From 20CM-2-65-7 sp035943355 (GTDB lineage Bacteria; Gemmatimonadota; Gemmatimonadetes; Gemmatimonadales; GWC2-71-9), in the NCBI GenBank assembly GCA_035943355.1, contig DASZCG010000109.1, forward strand, positions 1 through 10,878: a stretch of DNA of 10,878 nucleotides, given 5' to 3'. Below, piece by piece: positions 6,374 to 10,878 of this stretch. A program made the translations under genes and the position numbers. The notes under the pieces were generated by a model, which worked only from the letters and a program-made list of their open reading frames with translations, searched no databases and was not told the origin of the DNA. Position 1 is the first letter of the stretch, and each line of letters starts with the position of its first letter.

Positions 6374-9300
6374 CTGCCGCTGGCTCCTCCACCTGGCGCC
6401 GCGCGCGTCGGCCGAGGCGGTGTTGCAGCGCGTCGAGGTAGGTGTAGACGACCGGCGTCACATACAGCGTGATGAGCTGCGAGAACGCCAGGCCACCGAC
6501 CACCGCCAAGCCTAGTGGCCGGCGCGACTCGCCACCCGCGCCCAAACCAATCGCAATGGGCAGCGTGCCCATCAGCGCCGCCATGGTCGTCATCATGATG
6601 GGCCGGAACCGCACGCTGCACGCCTCGACGATCGCCTCCCGCGGCGATTTCCCCTCGTTGCGCTCCGCGTCGAGCGCGAAGTCGATCATCATGATCGCGT
6701 TCTTCTTCACGAGTCCCACGAGCATGATGATGCCCACGAACGCGTAGATGCTCAGCTCGGTGCGGAAGATGAACAACGTCAGCAAGGCGCCGAAACCTGC
6801 GAACGGCAAACCGGACAAGATCGTCAGTGGGTGAATGAAGCTCTCGTAGAGAATCCCCAGCACGATGTAGATCACGACGATCGCCAGTAACAGCAGGAAG
6901 AGGAGTCCCTGCTGGCTCGATTGGAACGCCTGCGCCGTGCCGGAGAAACCCGTGCTGATGGTGGACGGCAGCGTCTGGCGCGCTGCCTTCTGTACGTCGG
7001 TGACCGCTGTGCCCAGCGACACGCCGGGCGGCAGGTTGAACGACAGCGTCACGGAGGGGAGCTGCCCGCTGTGGTTCACGCTCAACGGCCCGACGTCGTT
7101 GGACGCCGAGGCCACGGAGGTGAGCGGCACGAGCTTACCGGTCTGCGACCGCAAGTACAGGAGCTGCAGTGCCGACGGGTCGCGCTGGTACTCGGGGAGC
7201 AGCTCCAGAATCACCCAGTACTGGTTGTTCGGCGTGTAAATCGTCGAGACCTGCCGCGACCCGTAGGCGTCGTACAGCGCCTGCTCGATCTGCTGGACGC
7301 TGACGCCGAGACTCGTGGCGCGATCGCGGTCGATGCGCACACTCACCTGCGGGTTCTTGATCTGCAGGTCGGTGGTGACGTCCTGCAGCGTGGGAATGCC
7401 ACGCAGGACGCGCTCGAGCTTGGCGGCGTTCTCGTACAACGCGTTCATGTCGGCGCTCTGCAAGGTGTACTGATATTGGGTCTTGGTCGGCCGGCCCCCG
7501 ACGCGGATGGACGCCGGCAGCTGCAGGTACGTCCTGATCCCGGTCACCGCGTTGAGCTTCACGTTGAGCTCTCGAACCACCTGGTCGGCCGGGAGCCGCT
7601 CGCCCCGCGGCTTCAGCCGAATGCTCAGCCGTCCCTGATTCATGGTGCCACCGCCGACCGTCGACATGTAGTGCGCGACGTTGGGGTCGCGCCCGACGAT
7701 GTCCGCGACGGCGACCTGATGGTCGCGCATGTTCTCGAACGACGTGCCCTCGAGCGTTTCGGTGTTGGCCTGGATGTTCCCCTGGTCCTCAGTCGGAATG
7801 AACCCCTTCGGCACGAACGGATAGAGCACAAGCGTCGCCGCCAGAATGCTGGCCGAGAATACCATGGCGAGCGGACGGCGATCCATCACCCACGCGAGCG
7901 ACCGTTCATAGAGCGCCAGGCCGCGCTGGTAGACGCGCTCCGTGGCCTCATAGAAGCGGCCGTGCTTCGCTTCCTTGGGCGGCCGGAGGAACCGGCTGCA
8001 CAGCATCGGCGTCAGCGTCAGCGAGACGAACCCCGACACGAGGATCGCGACGCCGATCGTCACGGCGAACTCGTGAAACAGCCGGCCGAGGATGCCGCCC
8101 ATCAGCAGCACGGGAATGAAGACGGCGGTCAACGACAGCGTCATGGACAGAATGGTGAAGCCGATTTCGCGCGCGCCGTCGAGCGCGGCCTGCATCGCCG
8201 GTTTTCCTTTTTCCATGTGCCGGACGATGTTCTCCAGCATCACGATCGCGTCATCCACGACGAATCCCACCGACAACGTCAGCGCCATGAGCGAGAGGTT
8301 GTCGAGGCTGTAGCCCATCAAGTACATCACCGTGAACGTGCCGATGATCGAGAACGGCAGCGCGAGGCTCGGGATGACCGTCGCCGAGAGATTCTTGAGG
8401 AAGAGGAAGATCACCATGACGACGAGCGCCAGCGTGACGAGCAGTGTGAGCTGGACGTCGTTGACCGACTGCCGGATCGAGACCGAGCGGTCGTAGAGTG
8501 TGTTGACTTCGACGGAGGCTGGGATCTGCGCACGGAGCGCGGTGACCGTGGCCTTCACGCGGTCCGCGACCTGTACCGTGTTCGTGCCCGGCTGGCGCTG
8601 GATCGCAAGGACGATGGCGCGCTTGCCGTCGTACCAGCTCGCGTTGCGCGAGTCCTGCACGTCGTCGAGTACATTGGCGACGTCCTGCAGGCGCACGGGT
8701 GCGCCGTTCTGGTACGTGACGGCGAGCTGCCGGAACTCCGGGGCGCTCGAGATCGAGCCGTCGGTCAGTACGGTGTACGCCCGCTGCGGCCCCCAGAGCG
8801 TCCCGGTCGGCAGATTCGGATTGCCGGCCGACACCGCCGCCGTGACTTCATCCAGCCCGATGCCGCGCGCCTGCAGTGCCCTCGGATCTACCTGGATGCG
8901 CACCGCGTATTTCGCCGATCCGAACACCTGCACCTGGGCGACGCCGTCGACGGTCGACAGCCGCTGGGCCAGGAACGTCTCCGCGTACTCGTCCAGCGCG
9001 GACAGCGGCATCGTCCCGGACGTCAGCGCGAGATAGAGGATCGGCGAATCGGCCGGATTCGACTTGTTGTAGGACGGCGGCTGGATGCCGGGAGGGAGCT
9101 GGCGCAACGTTTTGGAGATCGCGGCCTGCACGTCCTGCGCGGCTCCGTCGATGTTCCGCGACAGCGAAAACTGCAGTGTGATGTTGGTGCCGCCCAATGT
9201 GCTCGACGACGTCATCGCGTCGATGCCCGCGATCGTCGAGAACTGTTTCTCGAGCGGCGTCGCGACCGCGGCCGCCATGGTCTGGGGGCTGGCACCCGGC

Positions 9301-9452
9301 AAACCGGCCGAGACCGTGATCGTGGGGAAGTCGACGTTGGGGAGATCGCTCACGGGCAGCAAGCGATACGCCATCAGCCCGAACATGAGAATCCCGAACA
9401 TCACCAACGTCGTGGCGACAGGACGGCGGATGAACAGACCGGAGATGTTCAC
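6366..9452 (-). CDS. RND multidrug efflux transporter, HAE1 family (MdtB/MdtC-like)
   Basis: This 1028-aa inner-membrane proton-driven pump is full length for the AcrB/MdtC group. The first helix begins LFIRRPVATTLVMFGILMFG. It is followed by family motifs LPVSDLPNVDFPTITVSAGLPGASP (written here as 32-56) and QDVQAAI (106-112), and two large periplasmic porter/docking loops after TM1 and TM7. TM4 carries the proton-relay Asp pair in GFVVDDAIV (Asp400, Asp401). TM10 carries LVGLVKKNAIMMIDFA, in which Lys917 aligns with the essential AcrB Lys940. These residues and the MdtC-like TM4-TM6 segment suggest a working drug exporter rather than a heavy-metal (HME) pump. The GTG at 9452 overlaps the stop of the upstream membrane-fusion gene by 4 bp (GTGA), so the two are translationally coupled; GGA lies 5 nt upstream. 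Substrates cannot be predicted. No outer-membrane channel gene follows. Confidence 0.97.
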   Translation of the reverse strand: MNISGLFIRRPVATTLVMFGILMFGLMAYRLLPVSDLPNVDFPTITVSAGLPGASPQTMAAAVATPLEKQFSTIAGIDAMTSSSTLGGTNITLQFSLSRNIDGAAQDVQAAISKTLRQLPPGIQPPSYNKSNPADSPILYLALTSGTMPLSALDEYAETFLAQRLSTVDGVAQVQVFGSAKYAVRIQVDPRALQARGIGLDEVTAAVSAGNPNLPTGTLWGPQRAYTVLTDGSISSAPEFRQLAVTYQNGAPVRLQDVANVLDDVQDSRNASWYDGKRAIVLAIQRQPGTNTVQVADRVKATVTALRAQIPASVEVNTLYDRSVSIRQSVNDVQLTLLVTLALVVMVIFLFLKNLSATVIPSLALPFSIIGTFTVMYLMGYSLDNLSLMALTLSVGFVVDDAIVMLENIVRHMEKGKPAMQAALDGAREIGFTILSMTLSLTAVFIPVLLMGGILGRLFHEFAVTIGVAILVSGFVSLTLTPMLCSRFLRPPKEAKHGRFYEATERVYQRGLALYERSLAWVMDRRPLAMVFSASILAATLVLYPFVPKGFIPTEDQGNIQANTETLEGTSFENMRDHQVAVADIVGRDPNVAHYMSTVGGGTMNQGRLSIRLKPRGERLPADQVVRELNVKLNAVTGIRTYLQLPASIRVGGRPTKTQYQYTLQSADMNALYENAAKLERVLRGIPTLQDVTTDLQIKNPQVSVRIDRDRATSLGVSVQQIEQALYDAYGSRQVSTIYTPNNQYWVILELLPEYQRDPSALQLLYLRSQTGKLVPLTSVASASNDVGPLSVNHSGQLPSVTLSFNLPPGVSLGTAVTDVQKAARQTLPSTISTGFSGTAQAFQSSQQGLLFLLLLAIVVIYIVLGILYESFIHPLTILSGLPFAGFGALLTLFIFRTELSIYAFVGIIMLVGLVKKNAIMMIDFALDAERNEGKSPREAIVEACSVRFRPIMMTTMAALMGTLPIAIGLGAGGESRRPLGLAVVGGLAFSQLITLYVTPVVYTYLDALQHRLGRRARRQVEEPAAAD

Positions 9453-10603
9453 CGCGGTCCGTTCCCCGAGGCCCGGGGGTCTGCGCCGCCGCCGGCCGAT
9501 TCGGTCGTCGGACCGCCGCGAATATCAACCCGGGAATTCGGCGTCAAACGCAGCTGGCCATCGGTCACGACGAGCGCGCCCGCGGGCACACCGGCGATCA
9601 CGCTGAGACTGTCGAGCGTGCGTTCCACGGTCACCGGCTGCGTTGCAGCCGTCCCGTCGTTGTTGACGACGAACACGTACGTGCCTTGCTGTCCCTGCAT
9701 CACCGCCTGGCTCGGCACGACTACGGCGTCGTTCTGCACGCCGAGGACCAACGTGACGCTCACGTACTCACCGGGCCACAGGACGCCGTCGTTGTTCGAG
9801 AATCGCGCTTTCAGCAATACGGTGCCGGTCGACGTGTCGACCTGATTGTCTACAAAGGAAAGCACGCCTTGCACCGCCGACGCGGAATCGCGCGCCGGGA
9901 GCGCCATTACTTTCAGCTCTTGACCGGCGCGCTCACGGAGGGCGGCAAGATTCGTCGCTGGCACGGGGAAGCGCACCAGTATGGGACGCATCTGCACGAT
10001 CGAGACGAGCGGATCACTGCCCGCGCGCACGAGGTTGCCTTCGTGCAGCAACAGCCGTCCGGTGCGACCGCCGATGGGTGCGCGTACCGTAGCGTAATCG
10101 AGGTTGAGGCGAGCCAGCGCGGCGGACGCCGAGTCGGACCGCACGGCGGCCGCGGCGACATCGGCCGCCGACTGTTTCGCTTCGTAATCTTCTTGCGTGA
10201 CGGTGTTGGTGGTGGCGAGATCCCTGTAGCGAGCCGCCTCGCGCGCGGCGGCCACAGCGGTGGTCACATCGCGCAGGAGCATCCCTTCCGCCTGCTGCAA
10301 CGCCGCCTGATAGGGTCGGGGATCGATCTCGAACAGCACCTGGCCGGCAGCGACTTCGTTGCCTTCGGCGAAGCGCACGCGCAGGATGGTGCCGTTGACT
10401 TGCGGGAGGACGTCGACCGAGCGGATCGGCTCGACGGTACCCGTCGCATCCAGCTCATAAGGAAGAGCCCGGCGCTCGACGCGGGCGACACTGACGGGGA
10501 CCCTGGAAGGGCCGCCTTCCCGGCGCTGACCGCACGCGGTCAACGCCGTAAGCGTGGCGATCGAGAGCCACGTGATTCGGAATGGCACGCCTTCTATACG
10601 CAT
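9449..10603 (-). CDS. RND periplasmic adaptor (membrane-fusion) lipoprotein, MdtA/AcrA-like
   Basis: The 384-aa adaptor links the RND pump to an outer-membrane channel. It begins with a lipoprotein signal ending in the lipobox LTAC, giving acylated Cys24. A biotinyl/lipoyl-like half-motif (SVDVLPQVNGTILRVRFAEG, 62-81) continues through VAAGQVLFEIDPRPYQAAL (84-102), followed by an alpha-helical hairpin (about 98-165). The second lipoyl half (LDYATVRAPIGGRTGRLLLHEG, written here as 168-189) follows, then beta-barrel and membrane-proximal domains (VLLKARFSNNDGVLWPGEYV, 262-281; VVVPSQAVM, 294-302). The C-terminal 20 residues are Gly/Pro/Ser-rich and probably disordered. Residue +2 after Cys is Gly, not the Asp that retains AcrA in the inner membrane of enterobacteria, though that rule may not apply here. 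The start could be the GTG at 10588, which gives a more compact signal. It is the first gene of the efflux operon. Confidence 0.95.
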   Translation of the reverse strand: MRIEGVPFRITWLSIATLTALTACGQRREGGPSRVPVSVARVERRALPYELDATGTVEPIRSVDVLPQVNGTILRVRFAEGNEVAAGQVLFEIDPRPYQAALQQAEGMLLRDVTTAVAAAREAARYRDLATTNTVTQEDYEAKQSAADVAAAAVRSDSASAALARLNLDYATVRAPIGGRTGRLLLHEGNLVRAGSDPLVSIVQMRPILVRFPVPATNLAALRERAGQELKVMALPARDSASAVQGVLSFVDNQVDTSTGTVLLKARFSNNDGVLWPGEYVSVTLVLGVQNDAVVVPSQAVMQGQQGTYVFVVNNDGTAATQPVTVERTLDSLSVIAGVPAGALVVTDGQLRLTPNSRVDIRGGPTTESAGGGADPRASGNGPR

Positions 10604-10652
10604 ACCCTACCCATGGCGTCATTTAGCATCGCGGAGTGGCAATTTGGACCGC

Positions 10653-10675
10653 ACACGCTGCTAAACCTAGCGTGT
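10653..10675. promoter_or_regulatory. 23-bp dyad, possible repressor operator for the efflux operon
   Basis: ACACGCT (10653-10659) and AGCGTGT (10669-10675) are perfect inverted repeats separated by 9 bp. They lie 50-72 bp upstream of the adaptor start. Size and position fit a TetR/MarR-type operator, the usual control of RND operons, but no regulator gene is in the window. I could not identify a clear sigma-70 promoter beside it. Confidence 0.35.
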
Positions 10676-10763
10676 ACCATGCCCGCGCGCGTCCGGGTCT
10701 GGCGCCATGAGGGATTGCGATGACTGTGCGACGTCGGGAGCCCCACGGCAAGGCTACCGACGC

Positions 10764-10790
10764 GAGGCGCGCGCCTCCTACATGAGGCGC
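10764..10790 (-). terminator. GC-rich competing hairpins, possible terminator of the upstream gene
   Basis: Three 7-nt arms occur in a row: GAGGCGC (10764-10770), its complement GCGCCTC (10771-10777), and GAGGCGC again (10784-10790). The last two form a 7-bp stem with a 6-nt loop (CTACAT); the first two form a 14-bp perfect palindrome. Only one pairing can exist at a time. The array starts 20 bp past the stop of the partial gene at 10811 on the minus strand. There is no U-tract, so it is not a classical intrinsic terminator. Confidence 0.35.
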
Positions 10791-10810
10791 TAAGAGGGGT
10801 GGCTACGCCA

Positions 10811-10878
10811 TCAGTGGCAGGAGCCGCTGCCGCTGTCGGTCGCCGTCTGGTCCGCCGCGGGAACGAACTGCCACGCGT
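10811..10878 (-). CDS. 3' end of a gene, possibly a metallophosphoesterase C-terminus (partial)
   Basis: Only the final 21 full codons and TGA (10811-10813) lie in the window; the gene continues past the right edge. The residues begin AWQFVP and end TDSGSGSCH. From memory, the pattern W-x-F-V-P followed by T-D-S-G-S/T-x-x-C-H at the extreme C-terminus is seen in secreted calcineurin-like metallophosphoesterases related to purple acid phosphatase. The fragment is too short for certainty. It is on the same strand as the efflux operon but 207 bp away, with a hairpin array between, so it is probably a separate transcript. Confidence 0.45.
   Translation of the reverse strand, partial: AWQFVPAADQTATDSGSGSCH

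Noticed and set aside
6921..9845. 974-codon open frame on the plus strand, antisense to the RND pump and part of the adaptor gene
   Set aside because: The translation is low-complexity Arg/Asp/Gly/His/Val-rich with no domain or membrane pattern, as expected opposite a GC-rich gene with strong third-position bias. The opposite strand encodes conserved, complete proteins.
10720..10785. 21-codon plus-strand ORF with a GAGGG ribosome-like site
   Set aside because: It is Arg/Pro-rich, runs into the hairpin array, and lacks any sign of conservation or promoter; probably chance.
1..10878. CRISPR arrays, insertion sequences, tRNA or rRNA genes
   Set aside because: No regularly spaced direct repeats, transposase motifs, terminal inverted repeats or RNA-gene signatures were seen on reading.

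Overview
The window is GC-rich throughout, with Gram-negative envelope genes: two signal-peptide proteins that look like outer-membrane barrels, a tripartite RND pump, and a bacterial-type IspG (non-mevalonate isoprenoid pathway). Short Gly/Thr/Ser-rich barrel genes with GTG/ATG starts and a MASE1 sensor kinase would suit Gemmatimonadota or Acidobacteriota. This is an impression from style, not a phylogenetic result.

Layout, left to right. A large membrane histidine kinase (MASE1-PAS-HisKA-HATPase, 20-2098, minus) is divergent from a small outer-membrane barrel gene (2217-2867, plus). ispG follows on the plus strand (2945-4219). Its 3' end overlaps by 81 bp the convergent csaA gene (4139-4474, minus). 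csaA is divergent from a second secreted, probably barrel-forming protein (4597-5262, plus). The spacer between them holds an essentially perfect sigma-54 (-24/-12) promoter pointing at the barrel gene. A SMC/ABC-like AAA ATPase (5267-6094, minus) ends 4 bp from that gene. A 271-bp spacer then carries what may be the eroded end of a TonB-like C-terminal domain. The right third is a two-gene efflux operon on the minus strand: a lipoprotein membrane-fusion protein (10603-9449), coupled by a 4-bp GTGA overlap to an MdtB/MdtC-type RND transporter (9452-6366). Upstream of it are a 23-bp dyad that could be a repressor operator, a GC-rich hairpin array, and the last codons of a gene running off the right edge that resembles the tail of a metallophosphoesterase.

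Functionally this is mostly ordinary chromosome: housekeeping (ispG, csaA), envelope proteins, a sensor kinase with no response regulator in view, and drug or solvent efflux with no outer-membrane channel gene in view. I see no transposase, CRISPR array, integrase, tRNA or rRNA. I found no convincing new multi-gene system. The most informative non-coding signal is the sigma-54 promoter at 4535-4550. The most curious small structures are a 14-codon ORF whose stop overlaps the ispG start, and the TonB-like relic. No gene-free stretch exceeds 300 bases.
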